The position numbers and the translations under genes were made by a program. This document shows, piece after piece, positions 17,691 to 25,921 of a stretch of 64,000 bases of DNA; position 1 is the stretch's first letter; every line of letters begins with the position of its first letter. The stretch is from Gammaproteobacteria bacterium (GTDB taxonomy: Bacteria > Pseudomonadota > Gammaproteobacteria > SZUA-140): positions 1 to 64,000 of the forward strand of contig JACREF010000012.1 in assembly GCA_016218365.1 (NCBI GenBank), in the 5' to 3' direction. The notes beneath the pieces are model-generated. The model was not told the origin of the DNA, made no database searches, and saw nothing but the letters and a program-made list of their open reading frames with translations.

Positions 17691-18247
17691 AAAATGACAC
17701 CCTGATACTCCGCGCTAATAAATGGATGGCTGATATCTCGCTCTGAAAGTTCGCTTATCGGTAAAGGCCAGGAGATGCCCAGCCTTGGATCTGCTACGTT
17801 AATTGCGCCTTCAGCTTCCGGCTGATAAGTTGCCGTGTGCAAATAGATCAATTCACAATCTTCTGTCAGCGCCTGAAACCCGTGCGCATAACCTTCAGGG
17901 ATCAGCATGCTCATCCGATTGGATGCAGAAAGAATTTCTCCATGCCATTTCAGGAAGGTGGGCGAGCTTCTCCGAAGGTCCACAGCCACATCCCATATCG
18001 TGCCTCTCAAGCAGCTCACAAGTTTTATCTCGGCATGCGGTGACCGTTGAAAATGCATACCTCTGACTGCACCTATTTTTCGTGTAAGCGTGTGATTGAT
18101 TTGGGCGATTGATTTGTTGATACCTGCTTCGGTGAATTCCTCAGCGCAGTAAAGCCTCGACAAGAAACCCCGCTGATCTTCTAATACCTTGCGCTGTACC
18201 AGCTTGAGGCCAGATAAGGAGGTCTGGATAAAATCAAAGCGTGACAT
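17687..18247 (-). CDS. rfbC: dTDP-4-dehydrorhamnose 3,5-epimerase family protein
   Basis: The 186-aa protein carries the RmlC pattern: DQRGFLSRLYCAEEF near residues 24-38, NHTLTRKIGAVRGMHFQ with the catalytic His, and MLIPEGYAHGFQALTED. RmlC enzymes epimerise C-3 and/or C-5 of NDP-4-keto-6-deoxyglucose. Its place between rfbG and the C-methyltransferase, and the absence of rmlA/rmlB/rmlD here, suggest it works on the CDP-linked intermediate and not on dTDP-rhamnose. It starts 2 bp after rfbG. The gene symbol is assigned by family only. Confidence 0.85.
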   Translation of the reverse strand: MSRFDFIQTSLSGLKLVQRKVLEDQRGFLSRLYCAEEFTEAGINKSIAQINHTLTRKIGAVRGMHFQRSPHAEIKLVSCLRGTIWDVAVDLRRSSPTFLKWHGEILSASNRMSMLIPEGYAHGFQALTEDCELIYLHTATYQPEAEGAINVADPRLGISWPLPISELSERDISHPFISAEYQGVIL

Positions 18248-18249
18248 GG

Positions 18250-19320
18250 CTAATCTAATTGATTCACTTTTTGGTAAGCTAGAATCTGTGCCAACGTGAC
18301 TGCGCGCATGTCTTCAGCCTTGCGCCATGCCTCATGCCACGCCAACGTTTTATTTAATGCGGTTTGCAATCGCCAGCGAGGGAGCCAGTTCAGCTGTTTG
18401 CGCGCCTTGCTGCTATCCAGCTTGAGATAATTGGCCTCATGTGGCTGCGGCGCTTTATCGCATTGCCACTTCACGTCTTTGCGCATTTCGGCCATACGCT
18501 CAACTATCCATTTTACCGTATGCGCATCTTCATCTGCCGGCCCAAAATTCCAGGCATCGGCATAGCCTGGGCCGCCCGAATAAAGCTGTTCTGCCAGTAA
18601 TAAATATCCGGACAACGGCTCCAACACATGCTGCCAAGGTCGCGTAGATAGCGGGGAGCGAATTATTAGCGTTTCACCTGCATCCAAGGCGCGCAGTAAA
18701 TCTGGAATCAACCGATCTGCTGCCCAGTCACCGCCACCTATCACATTCCCGGCCCTTGCACTTGCCAGTGCGATGCCTGATGGTTCTAAAAATGATCGTC
18801 GGTAAGCCGACGTAACCAATTCTGCGCATCCCTTGCTACTCGAATAGGGATCAAAACCGCCCATTGCTTCGTTTTCGCGGTAACCCCACACCCATTCTTT
18901 ATTTTCATAACATTTATCAGTAGTAACGTTGACCACCGCTTTCACGCTTTGTGTGCCGCGCACTGCCTCGAGCACGTTCACCGTACCCATCACATTCACT
19001 TCATAGGTTTCTACCGGTTGGTCATAGGAATAACGCACCAGTGGTTGTGCGGCAAGATGAAATACAATCTCCGGCCTCGTCATCTGCATTGTCTGCTTAA
19101 GCTTGCTCGCCTCCCGAATGTCCGCGATCACGCTGCTCGCCATACCCTTGCTCACCTCGGCTACAGTGAAAATGTTCGGCTCAGTTGGCGGGTCGAGCGC
19201 GTAGCCATGTACTTCTGCGCCCATGGATTGAAGCCATAGCGAAAACCAGCCACCTTTGAAACCGGTATGGCCGGTCAGCAAGACACGTTTGCCTTGCCAA
19301 AAATCTGCCTTCACTTCCAT
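18250..19320 (-). CDS. rfbG: CDP-glucose 4,6-dehydratase
   Basis: The protein of about 356 aa begins [25 protein letters not shown]; the [16 protein letters not shown] motif is the signature of RfbG. It also shows the [17 protein letters not shown] segment, [13 protein letters not shown] and [12 protein letters not shown] containing YSSSK. It converts CDP-glucose to CDP-4-keto-6-deoxyglucose. The start at 19320 overlaps the rfbF stop by 10 bp and has a GGAAGG run just upstream; a longer frame to 19398 lies inside rfbF and is rejected. With rfbF it forms the entry to all CDP-deoxysugars. Confidence 0.93.
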   Translation of the reverse strand: MEVKADFWQGKRVLLTGHTGFKGGWFSLWLQSMGAEVHGYALDPPTEPNIFTVAEVSKGMASSVIADIREASKLKQTMQMTRPEIVFHLAAQPLVRYSYDQPVETYEVNVMGTVNVLEAVRGTQSVKAVVNVTTDKCYENKEWVWGYRENEAMGGFDPYSSSKGCAELVTSAYRRSFLEPSGIALASARAGNVIGGGDWAADRLIPDLLRALDAGETLIIRSPLSTRPWQHVLEPLSGYLLLAEQLYSGGPGYADAWNFGPADEDAHTVKWIVERMAEMRKDVKWQCDKAPQPHEANYLKLDSSKARKQLNWLPRWRLQTALNKTLAWHEAWRKAEDMRAVTLAQILAYQKVNQLD

Positions 19321-20084
19321 ACCTTCCATGGTGCTTTGCCGCGTTGCCATAGATCTTCTAAATGATTTTTCTCGCGCAATGTGTCCATAGGCTGCCAAAA
19401 CCCTCTGTGCTCGTAAGCCATCAGCTCTCCTTGGGCAGCAAGTTTAATCAGGGTCTCAGCTTCCCATGAAGAATTATCATCGGTGATCATGTCTATGCAG
19501 CTTGGTGATAACACAAAGAACCCGCCATTGATCCATCCGCCATCACCTTGCGGCTTTTCAATAAAGCCCCGTACTGTCTTCCCCTCCATATTTAGCGCAC
19601 CATATCGACCTGGCGGTTGAACAGCGGCGACTGTGGCACGCTTACCGTGCTGCCTATGGAAGGCCAATTGCCCAGATATATCAATATTGGAGACCCCGTC
19701 TCCATATGTAAAACAGAACGCCTCTTCTTCCTTTACATAGTCTGCCACGCGCCTCAAACGCCCGCCAGTCATGGTGTTATCGCCGGTCTCTACCAGAGTC
19801 ACCCGCCATGGCTCGGCATGTTGTTCATGCACTTCCATGTTATTTCTCTGCATGTCGAATGTTACGTCCGACATGTGTAAAAAATAGTTGGCGAAATATT
19901 CCTTGATAACATAGCCCTTGTAACCGCAGCACACTACAAAATCATTTATGCCATGCGAAGAATAGATTTTCATGATGTGCCACAGGATGGGCTTGCCACC
20001 GATCTCTATCATAGGCTTGGGGCGCATGGACGATTCTTCACTTATGCGAGTACCCAACCCACCGGCCAAAATAACAACTTTCAT
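19311..20084 (-). CDS. rfbF: Glucose-1-phosphate cytidylyltransferase
   Basis: The protein of about 257 aa starts [18 protein letters not shown], the nucleotidyltransferase motif, followed by [20 protein letters not shown] and FVVCCGYKG, all diagnostic of RfbF. It forms CDP-glucose from CTP and glucose-1-phosphate in the cytoplasm. The ATG at 20084 is chosen because the family starts exactly there; the upstream ATG at 20108 adds eight residues outside the family. It is followed by rfbG with a 10-bp overlap. A 190-bp gap separates it from the sulfotransferase upstream. Confidence 0.93.
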   Translation of the reverse strand: MKVVILAGGLGTRISEESSMRPKPMIEIGGKPILWHIMKIYSSHGINDFVVCCGYKGYVIKEYFANYFLHMSDVTFDMQRNNMEVHEQHAEPWRVTLVETGDNTMTGGRLRRVADYVKEEEAFCFTYGDGVSNIDISGQLAFHRQHGKRATVAAVQPPGRYGALNMEGKTVRGFIEKPQGDGGWINGGFFVLSPSCIDMITDDNSSWEAETLIKLAAQGELMAYEHRGFWQPMDTLREKNHLEDLWQRGKAPWKVWK

Positions 20085-20274
20085 TAGGCAACCCCGCAAA
20101 TGTTCCATGTTAGCATATGTCTGATTTTACCTTGAGCTGCCCCTGCATAGCAGTAAAATACTGAACACTTATCCATACTGTCAGCAAAATTCGGCAACAA
20201 GCCGCTGCTCATTTTTCCAATCTTTCTTGACCGCAAAACCACCGTAGAAAGCGAGAATTTTTGAGTGGCACTGC

Positions 20275-21102
20275 CTAGTCTTCCCATGTATATCCCCATA
20301 AGGCCAACTGTTCGTCACTAAATACTCTTCTGAAGGCATCTATATGTTCTAACTTATATTCATTTTTCCACCCACCAGATACTCCATCTCTAAAGGTGTG
20401 GGACTTCTTCGGATTATATCCTTCACTATTTATCTTGCTCAGAAGATCAATTGAATAGTTGACCTCGATAAATTTCAATATGGATTCTACCGTTTGTATA
20501 CGCGCCGGACCTATTAAATCCTCATACCTCACGGCAAGTACGTCTGGCCTATTCATCCATGACTCATAACTCTCGTATGCTAACTTGATTGACGGAATTT
20601 CCTCAGGAGAATTTCTGTATTCCTTTTCTCCTCCTCCAAATCCCGAAATTACTTTCATTAGCCTAACATGATCACTACCAAATTTTGAAAACATATCATA
20701 GTAAGCGTGGCGAGGGGTTTTTTCCTTCATAATGTAATGATAAATAGAAACCGTTACATCTCTGGGATCTCTGTATAAAAAAATATGCTTTAATTTCTGC
20801 TCGCTCAACCATGAATGGATCTCTTCAGAAAATGGGATGTGGCCGGTATATATACAACCGGGCTTGGATTTTCCGATGCTAGATCTTATATATGCAATCC
20901 GCTCTACAGAGTCGTATCGCTGCGCTGCCAAGGATACATCGCCACAAACAGACATATTTGGGACGGTTGCAACTATATTCTTAAGCAGGTTAGTACCAGA
21001 CTTAGGAATGCTATTCACCATAACACGTGGCAAACTATGCCGCTTACTGGCTATGCTAACCTGATTCAATATATATTTGAATTTTTCCCGTATCATAAGC
21101 AT
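20275..21102 (-). CDS. Sulfotransferase domain protein
   Basis: The 275-aa protein has the 5'-phosphosulfate-binding loop PKSGTNLLKNI near residue 34, with the catalytic Lys, and the 3'-phosphate motif IFLYRDPRDVTVSIYHY near 107-123. Both match the Sulfotransfer_1 family that uses PAPS. In this operon its likely acceptor is a sugar of the exported polysaccharide. It lies between wzt (12 bp upstream) and rfbF, is AT-rich, and is followed by 190 bp without a gene. No signal peptide is present, so sulfation would occur in the cytoplasm before ABC export. Confidence 0.83.
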   Translation of the reverse strand: MLMIREKFKYILNQVSIASKRHSLPRVMVNSIPKSGTNLLKNIVATVPNMSVCGDVSLAAQRYDSVERIAYIRSSIGKSKPGCIYTGHIPFSEEIHSWLSEQKLKHIFLYRDPRDVTVSIYHYIMKEKTPRHAYYDMFSKFGSDHVRLMKVISGFGGGEKEYRNSPEEIPSIKLAYESYESWMNRPDVLAVRYEDLIGPARIQTVESILKFIEVNYSIDLLSKINSEGYNPKKSHTFRDGVSGGWKNEYKLEHIDAFRRVFSDEQLALWGYTWED

Positions 21103-21114
21103 AACTCATTTGAT

Positions 21115-22416
21115 TTATTCATTAAAAGTGGTACTCCATTCTAAAATGGGCCTCACCACACCATAATAGGCTCCACTGTGATCGCCTCTTGCAGAGCCCC
21201 CTTCTAGCGCATCATAAATCTTGAATCCCACCGCATATTTTTGATCCACGTGGACAACAGGTGCATTCCATGCATCGCGTGCATTGATAATCGCTCTTAT
21301 GTAAAACGAACCTTCAGCTAGAAAATTACCTGGAATGTAACACCGACTTTTGTATAACCCTGGCTGACGTTGTCGATTTACCCATTCTGTATCATGCGCA
21401 CCACTGGAAATAAATACGACGATGTCGTCTTGATTATATAAAAAAAACGCTGGATTTAAATTTGAACACGTCCTATATACCTTATAGGTGAACTCAATAA
21501 TTATCGGATGCCTGATGTCTAAAACATCACGATTGTTATCGGGTTCAGAATGAATTCCTATGGAGAGTAGCCGTACTACTTCATCCCCTGGCGCGGCGTT
21601 TTCAGGCCAATCTTTATGTGTTTGGAGTCGATCTGATGTAATCTCTGAGTATCGACTGGCAGCATCTAACGCACTTCCTTCATAATTTACATAACCGGAC
21701 TGGAGAACTATCCCTCTATTACACAGCCGACTTATTACGGCTATGTTGTGCGATACCACCAACAATGTCATTCCAGTTGTGCTAAATTCACCCATCTTTC
21801 TTACACATTTATTTTGAAAGGCCATGTCGCCTACAGCAAGCACTTCGTCCACGATGAGTATTTCTGGCTCTAAATGCGCGGCCACTGAAAAAGCCAATCT
21901 GACGTACATGCCAGAAGAATACCGCTTGACCGGGGTATCGAGGAACTTCTCGACCTCGGCAAAGGCGACGATCTCATCAAACTTGCGTTTGATCTCATTC
22001 CGGCGCATGCCGAGGATCGCGCCGTTCAGATAGATGTTCTCCCGGCCGGTCAGCTCCGGGTGAAAGCCGGTGCCGACCTCGAGCAGGCTCGATACTCGGC
22101 CCTTCAGCGTGATCTTGCCGCTGGTCGGCTCGACGATGCGGCTTAGTATCTTAAGAAGTGTCGATTTGCCGGCGCCGTTGTGGCCGATGATGCCAACGCG
22201 GTCGCCCTGCTTGATCTCGAGGTTGATGTCCTTTAATGCCCAGAACTCCTCGATGTCGATGTCCTCGCGGTTCTGTGACAAGGGATGCAGCACCCGCTGC
22301 TTGACGCCGCGCAGCTGGTGCATCAGCACATCGCGCAATGCGACGTATTTTTCCTTGCGCTGGTGGCCGAGCAGGTAACGCTTGCTCAGGTTCTCGATGC
22401 GGATGGCGGTGGTCAT
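21115..22416 (-). CDS. wzt: ABC transporter ATP-binding protein Wzt with C-terminal polysaccharide-binding domain
   Basis: The 433-aa protein has Walker A GHNGAGKST at 78-86, the ABC signature RYSSGM at 165-170, Walker B EILIVDEVL at 185-193 and an extra domain of about 170 residues after residue 260. That length and the beta-rich C-terminus match Wzt proteins whose Wzt_C domain recognises the modified end of the O-polysaccharide. It energises export of the finished lipid-linked chain. Base composition changes sharply near 21915 (codons for the ABC signature): the N-terminal part is GC-rich like wzm, the rest is AT-rich like the sulfotransferase. Confidence 0.92.
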   Translation of the reverse strand: MTTAIRIENLSKRYLLGHQRKEKYVALRDVLMHQLRGVKQRVLHPLSQNREDIDIEEFWALKDINLEIKQGDRVGIIGHNGAGKSTLLKILSRIVEPTSGKITLKGRVSSLLEVGTGFHPELTGRENIYLNGAILGMRRNEIKRKFDEIVAFAEVEKFLDTPVKRYSSGMYVRLAFSVAAHLEPEILIVDEVLAVGDMAFQNKCVRKMGEFSTTGMTLLVVSHNIAVISRLCNRGIVLQSGYVNYEGSALDAASRYSEITSDRLQTHKDWPENAAPGDEVVRLLSIGIHSEPDNNRDVLDIRHPIIIEFTYKVYRTCSNLNPAFFLYNQDDIVVFISSGAHDTEWVNRQRQPGLYKSRCYIPGNFLAEGSFYIRAIINARDAWNAPVVHVDQKYAVGFKIYDALEGGSARGDHSGAYYGVVRPILEWSTTFNE

Positions 22417-22420
22417 CAGG

Positions 22421-23245
22421 TCAGATCACATCCGCAAAGACGCGCTCGGAGCGCAGGAAATAGCGCACGCCATACAGGAACAGGCCGATGCCAATGCCGA
22501 TCGACAGCAGGAAACCGGGCCAGTATATAAGTGTATCACCGCCGAGGATTGCCCAGCGGAAACCGTCGATGACACCAACCATCGGGTTCAGTGAATAGAC
22601 CAGCCGCCATTGCTCCGGGATCACGCTGCTGGAAAAGCCGACCGGCGACACATACAGCCCGAACTGCACCATGAACGGCACCACATAGCGGAAGTCGCGG
22701 TATTTGACCGACAGCGCCGAGATCAGATAACCAATCCCTAAGGATGTGATCATCGCCAGCACCAGCAATAATGGCAAGATGAGGAATCGGACATCGGGCC
22801 ACACCCCGTACCACAGCATCAACCCCAGCAGCAGCACGAAGGCGATGGCGAAATCGACCAGGCTGACGACCATCGCCGTGGTCGGGATGATGATGCGCGG
22901 GAAATAGACCTTGGACACCATCTGGGCGTTGGCGATCAGCGAGTTGCTGCTCTCGGTGACGGTGTTGGCGAAGAACTGCCACGGCAGCATCGCGGCGAAC
23001 ACCAGCAGCGCATAGGGCGCGCCATCTGATGGCAATTTGGCGATCTTGCCGAACACGATGACGAACACCACCATCGTCAGCACCGGCCGCAACACGCTCC
23101 AGGCGATGCCGATCACCGTCTGCTTGTAGCGCACCAGGATGTCGCGCCACGCCAGGAAGAAGAACAGGTCGCGGTATTCCACCAGCTCCAGCAGGAAGCC
23201 CCGGGCGGTGCGGCCGGGCTGGATGATGGTTTGTTTGGTGGACAT
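22421..23245 (-). CDS. wzm: ABC transporter permease Wzm
   Basis: The protein of about 274 aa has six hydrophobic segments and the ABC2-membrane layout, with FFFLAWRDILVRYKQTVIGIAWSV-type coupling-helix sequence near the N-terminus and LYVSPVGFSSS near 190. It forms the inner-membrane channel that works with Wzt to export a completed polysaccharide. The start at 23245 is preferred over 23278 because the family begins close to the amphipathic RDLFFFLAWRD segment and GGAAA lies upstream. It is the first gene of the twelve-gene operon; 4 bp separate it from wzt. GC-rich, unlike most of the operon. Confidence 0.92.
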   Translation of the reverse strand: MSTKQTIIQPGRTARGFLLELVEYRDLFFFLAWRDILVRYKQTVIGIAWSVLRPVLTMVVFVIVFGKIAKLPSDGAPYALLVFAAMLPWQFFANTVTESSNSLIANAQMVSKVYFPRIIIPTTAMVVSLVDFAIAFVLLLGLMLWYGVWPDVRFLILPLLLVLAMITSLGIGYLISALSVKYRDFRYVVPFMVQFGLYVSPVGFSSSVIPEQWRLVYSLNPMVGVIDGFRWAILGGDTLIYWPGFLLSIGIGIGLFLYGVRYFLRSERVFADVI

Positions 23246-23413
23246 GGCTTCGATCTGTTTCCTGTGGCGCTCGGTCACTGTGGCTGGCGGGCCTTAGAGT
23301 TATCCGCTGGATTCGTAACAACTTTACCGAATATCTTACTACCATTGACGCACTATAATATATGCAATCCACTGCGTGATGATATTCACCTCTCAATGAT
23401 GATCGCCGATACG

Positions 23414-23447
23414 TTGACAGTTGATGTGTAACTATATATGGTTACAC
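23414..23447 (+). promoter_or_regulatory. hicAB promoter with overlapping inverted-repeat operator
   Basis: TTGACA at 23414-23419 is followed after 17 bp by TATGGT at 23437-23442. A perfect inverted repeat GTGTAAC-8 bp-GTTACAC (23426-23447) covers the -10 region and ends one base before the hicA ATG. HicB proteins repress their own operon through a DNA-binding domain, so this is the expected operator. If the promoter is used, transcription would start at about the ATG itself, giving a leaderless hicA message. Confidence 0.6.
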
Positions 23448-23448
23448 G

Positions 23449-23691
23449 ATGGGCAAAACGGAGAAATTGCTGGAAAAAGCCCGCCGCCACCCCGAAAACT
23501 TGGATTTTGGTGATTTTGAGACGCTGTTGGGGCGGTTGGGCTGGGCCATGGATCGGCAAGCGGGGAGCCATCGACTGTGGATTTCCCCCAAGGGTGCCCG
23601 GCTGCCCATACAGCCCAGGGGCGCTCAGGCCAAGAGTTATCAGATCAAGCAGTTTCTGCGGATCCATGATGAGGAATCAGATAATGAGTGA
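23449..23691 (+). CDS. hicA: HicA family toxin (mRNA interferase)
   Basis: The 80-aa protein has the HicA pattern: KLLEKARRHPENLDFGDFETLLGRLG, then AGSHRLW with the catalytic histidine (His of GSH), and a basic double-stranded-RNA-binding-like C-terminus ending in IKQFLRI. HicA toxins cleave mRNA and are neutralised by HicB. The ATG at 23449 is only 7 bases beyond the predicted -10 box and no ribosome site is visible. The stop overlaps the hicB start by 8 bp (23684-23691), the usual coupled arrangement with toxin first. Confidence 0.85.
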   Translation: MGKTEKLLEKARRHPENLDFGDFETLLGRLGWAMDRQAGSHRLWISPKGARLPIQPRGAQAKSYQIKQFLRIHDEESDNE

Positions 23692-24040
23692 CCGTTTCGA
23701 TGGCTACACCGTGGAGATCTTCCAGGACGAGGACGGTGACTGGCTGGCACGTCTTGAGGAGTTGCCGGAGGTGTCCGCGTTTGCGCCCACTCCCGAACAG
23801 ACACTGACCGAACTCGATGTGGCGTGGACACTGGTCAAGCAAAGTTACCACTCACGCGGTGAAGCCGCCCCGGTCGCGCCGTCGCGCAGGCAGTACAGCG
23901 GTCAGTTCAATGTGCGGGTCGACAAGCGTGTGCATCGGGCGCTGGCGATCGAGGCTGCCCGCGTTGGCGTCAGCCTCAATGCACTGGTCTCTCTCAAGCT
24001 GGCCGAGGCCGCGAACGAGATGAAAAGCAAGGCCTCATAA
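23684..24040 (+). CDS. hicB: HicB family antitoxin
   Basis: The 118-aa protein has an N-terminal partial RNase H-like fold (YTVEIFQDEDGDWLARLEEL, the HicB hallmark with EDGDW) and a C-terminal ribbon-helix-helix DNA-binding part (SGQFNVRVDKRVHRALAIEA, then GVSLNALVSLKLAEA). It binds and inhibits HicA and represses the hicAB promoter. The ATG at 23684 lies inside the end of hicA; a longer frame to 23438 is out of register with any homologue. Its last 25 codons begin a repeated sequence that recurs at 25657 and 26734. Confidence 0.88.
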   Translation: MSDRFDGYTVEIFQDEDGDWLARLEELPEVSAFAPTPEQTLTELDVAWTLVKQSYHSRGEAAPVAPSRRQYSGQFNVRVDKRVHRALAIEAARVGVSLNALVSLKLAEAANEMKSKAS

Positions 24041-24270
24041 ACGACTTGGGCATATCGATGATCCGATCATCATTTGACAAAGCAGCGTGGCGACGGACAC
24101 GGAGGTCTGAAGTGCGGTGACGCGTCACCGCTTTGGTGGCATGCCTGACTAAAAGTGGCGTCGTGCCGCCACACTCCACAGGCAAAACATGACGCGGAAC
24201 AATGGGCCTGTTAGCTATAGGCTGGATTTCCGCTGCCATGTTGTCGCTGGCTTACGACTTAGCAGCGGAT
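23967..24270 (+). repeat. hicB-tail structured repeat, copy 1 (inside intact hicB)
   Basis: This stretch starts in the last 25 codons of hicB and runs about 230 bp beyond its stop. The same order of sequence recurs at 25657-25921 and 26734-26902. It contains a perfect 18-bp palindrome (24114-24131, arms GCGGTGAC/GTCACCGC) and a second stem GTGGCG/CGCCAC at 24155-24172. It lies at the junction between hicAB and the oppositely oriented res gene. Confidence 0.75.
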
Positions 24271-24362
24271 CAAACGCCTTTCATGGGAAAAATGCGCGCG
24301 GGAGACGCTGAATGTTTAGCAGAAAGTGCTGGAAGACTGAGCAGGCAGAAACGGGCGCTGAT

Positions 24363-25118
24363 CTATATGCATGGACTCGGCAGTTGCCCCCGCACCAGAA
24401 ATGATTCGCGCGCGAAGGTATGAACCTCGCGGGTTTCTGAACTGTAGAAACCGACCTGCCCTGCGCGGGTCCGGCACAACCAGTGCTGCTGGAAGGTCGG
24501 TCGCGGGGATGCCAGCGCTGCCGGAGACAACAGCCCGACATTGATCGTGCGCTCCACGGTGCGTGCCGACAGATATTCGATGGCCTCGATGCCGGCACTG
24601 CGCAGTGCGCTGCCCAACTGTTGGGTCGCGGCGTAGTCGGCGGGATCGGTTAATGTCTTTTCATAGGCGGCAAACGGCGGGTGTTGCAATGCCGCGCCCT
24701 GCGCACTGTGATAGCGGGCACCAAACACGGTGTGCTCGGTGACCAGGGTCCCGGAGGGTGGCGGGACCTGCATGCCAGCCCAGAATACCAGTCGATAATA
24801 TCCAGCCTCGGCCAGCACGCCGTGGGTCTGCTGTGATCCATACAGCAGACCGGGTTCAAAACGGCTGCCAAGGCGTGAGCCATGCGGCAGTGGCGGGTAG
24901 CGAAACGGCGTGGCCAGCAAATAATGCAAGGACTCGGTAGCCGGACGTCGGGGCGGCTTGGAGTATTCGAGCATCTGCTCCAGCAGATCCTGTTCCTGCA
25001 GATCATCGACCAGCGCCGTGGTGGCAACCTGCTCCTGGCTCTCAACGATCCGGATCAGCTCGCCCTGCAACGTGCGCGGCGTGAATGACTGACGACAGGC
25101 CGACCAGATGTCGATCAT
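24363..25118 (-). CDS. RES domain toxin (putative NAD-degrading, MbcT-like)
   Basis: The 251-aa protein has the RES pattern: an internal FRYPPLPHGSRLGSRFEPG region with the catalytic Arg, YGSQQTHGVLAEAGYYRL carrying the second conserved polar residues, and the family name triplet region near SARTVERTIN. RES toxins degrade NAD+ in partnership with an Xre-type antitoxin. The ATG overlaps the antitoxin stop (ATGA at 25115-25118). It is longer than many RES toxins by about 50 N-terminal residues, as in the MbcT subgroup. Confidence 0.8.
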   Translation of the reverse strand: MIDIWSACRQSFTPRTLQGELIRIVESQEQVATTALVDDLQEQDLLEQMLEYSKPPRRPATESLHYLLATPFRYPPLPHGSRLGSRFEPGLLYGSQQTHGVLAEAGYYRLVFWAGMQVPPPSGTLVTEHTVFGARYHSAQGAALQHPPFAAYEKTLTDPADYAATQQLGSALRSAGIEAIEYLSARTVERTINVGLLSPAALASPRPTFQQHWLCRTRAGQVGFYSSETREVHTFARESFLVRGQLPSPCI

Positions 25119-25471
25119 GTCTTGCCGCGCATCGCATCCAGATAGCGCAGCACTGCCGCCAAGCCCTCGACCTGCCGGATCTGCTCGGCCGGCACACCGC
25201 CGGTATGCAGGTTCCCGGTGCGCATCCAGTGCTGCATGTCCTCGGCACGGCCACCCACCAGCACATAGAGGCTGCGATAACAGCGGATCAACATCAGCGC
25301 CAGTTCGCCGGCCTTGCTGTCGGGATCAAGGCCGCGGCTCAGCGAGGAACGGTTCCTGCCGATCACGTCACTGACCTCGGTCTGCGACAGACCGAGCATC
25401 TTGCCGGCGTTGATCAATGCCTTATACAGGACTTGGCGCGGGTCCCTGGCAGAGTCTTTTGCGATGGGCAT
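25115..25471 (-). CDS. Xre/MbcA/ParS-type antitoxin
   Basis: The 118-aa protein has a helix-turn-helix (KMLGLSQTEVSDVIGRNRSSLSR) and a C-terminal toxin-binding DUF2384-like domain (LMLIRCYRSLYVLVGG, then HWMRTGNLHTGGVPAEQI). This is the standard antitoxin partner of RES toxins. The start is the ATG at 25471 because GGGAGG lies 7 bases upstream; the TTG at 25492 lacks such a site. Toxin follows with a 4-bp overlap. Binding to the inverted repeat at 25494-25541 would give autorepression. Confidence 0.85.
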   Translation of the reverse strand: MPIAKDSARDPRQVLYKALINAGKMLGLSQTEVSDVIGRNRSSLSRGLDPDSKAGELALMLIRCYRSLYVLVGGRAEDMQHWMRTGNLHTGGVPAEQIRQVEGLAAVLRYLDAMRGKT

Positions 25472-25493
25472 CCGGGTGACCTCCCGTCTCAAT

Positions 25494-25541
25494 GTGTTGC
25501 GTATAAAACATTATCGGCATGTTTTGTTATAAATGCAACAC
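25494..25541 (-). promoter_or_regulatory. xre-res promoter inside a long imperfect palindrome
   Basis: Read on the minus strand, TTGCAT (25533-25538) and GATAAT (25510-25515) are separated by 17 bp. The pair is enclosed by an inverted repeat with outer arms GTGTTGC/GCAACAC (25494-25500, 25535-25541) and inner arms related to AAACAT/ATGTTT. An operator covering both promoter boxes is the usual layout for antitoxin autoregulation. Confidence 0.65.
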
Positions 25542-25656
25542 TCTTTCCCGACCATCCCATGCCCGGACTGTAAGCTATACCTGGCAAGGACACGGCCTTC
25601 ATGGCCCATGCCGCACTTTGTACATCAACCTCCCCAAAGTACCGGGGGGGGTACCA

Positions 25657-25921
25657 TCGTCAGCCTCAATGCGCTGGTCGCACACAAGCTGGCCGAGACC
25701 GCACATGAGATGAAACGCAAGGCCTCGTAGACGGACTGGATGGTAGCGGTACTCGTGATGATCAAGTGCGGTGACACATCACCGTTTTCGTGGTCATGAA
25801 CCCAAAAGCGGCGGCGCGCCGCCGCGCTCCACAGGCAAAACATGACGCGGAACAATGGGCCTGGTAGTTGTAGGCTGGATTTCCGCTGCATGCTGTCGCT
25901 GGCTTATGATGACTTAGCGGG
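25657..25921 (+). repeat. hicB-tail structured repeat, copy 2
   Basis: This copy starts with the last 24 codons of a hicB-like gene and continues through the same downstream segment as copy 1, to just inside the 3' end of the PIN toxin gene. Stems are CGGTGA/TCACCG (25769-25784) and a perfect 18-bp GC palindrome at 25808-25825. The second stem replaces the T-A pair of copy 1 by C-G, a compensated change. Confidence 0.75.
25659..25730 (+). pseudogene. hicB 3' remnant
   Basis: The frame VSLNALVAHKLAETAHEMKRKAS plus stop (quoted length above 20 only in total; core NALVAHKLAE) matches the C-terminus of HicB at 23684-24040 with few changes. No hicA or hicB 5' part precedes it; the upstream bases contain a G-run at 25643-25650 and no coding continuation. 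It is therefore a broken end of a second hicB that now serves only as part of the repeat. Confidence 0.7.

Noticed and set aside
19321-19398. N-terminal extension of rfbG to 19398
   Set aside because: The extra 26 codons lie entirely within rfbF and have no counterpart in the RfbG family, while the ATG at 19320 fits the family start.
24160-24423. Small plus-strand frame at 24202-24423
   Set aside because: It covers part of repeat copy 1 and the end of the res gene in antisense, and the same frame is disrupted in repeat copy 2.
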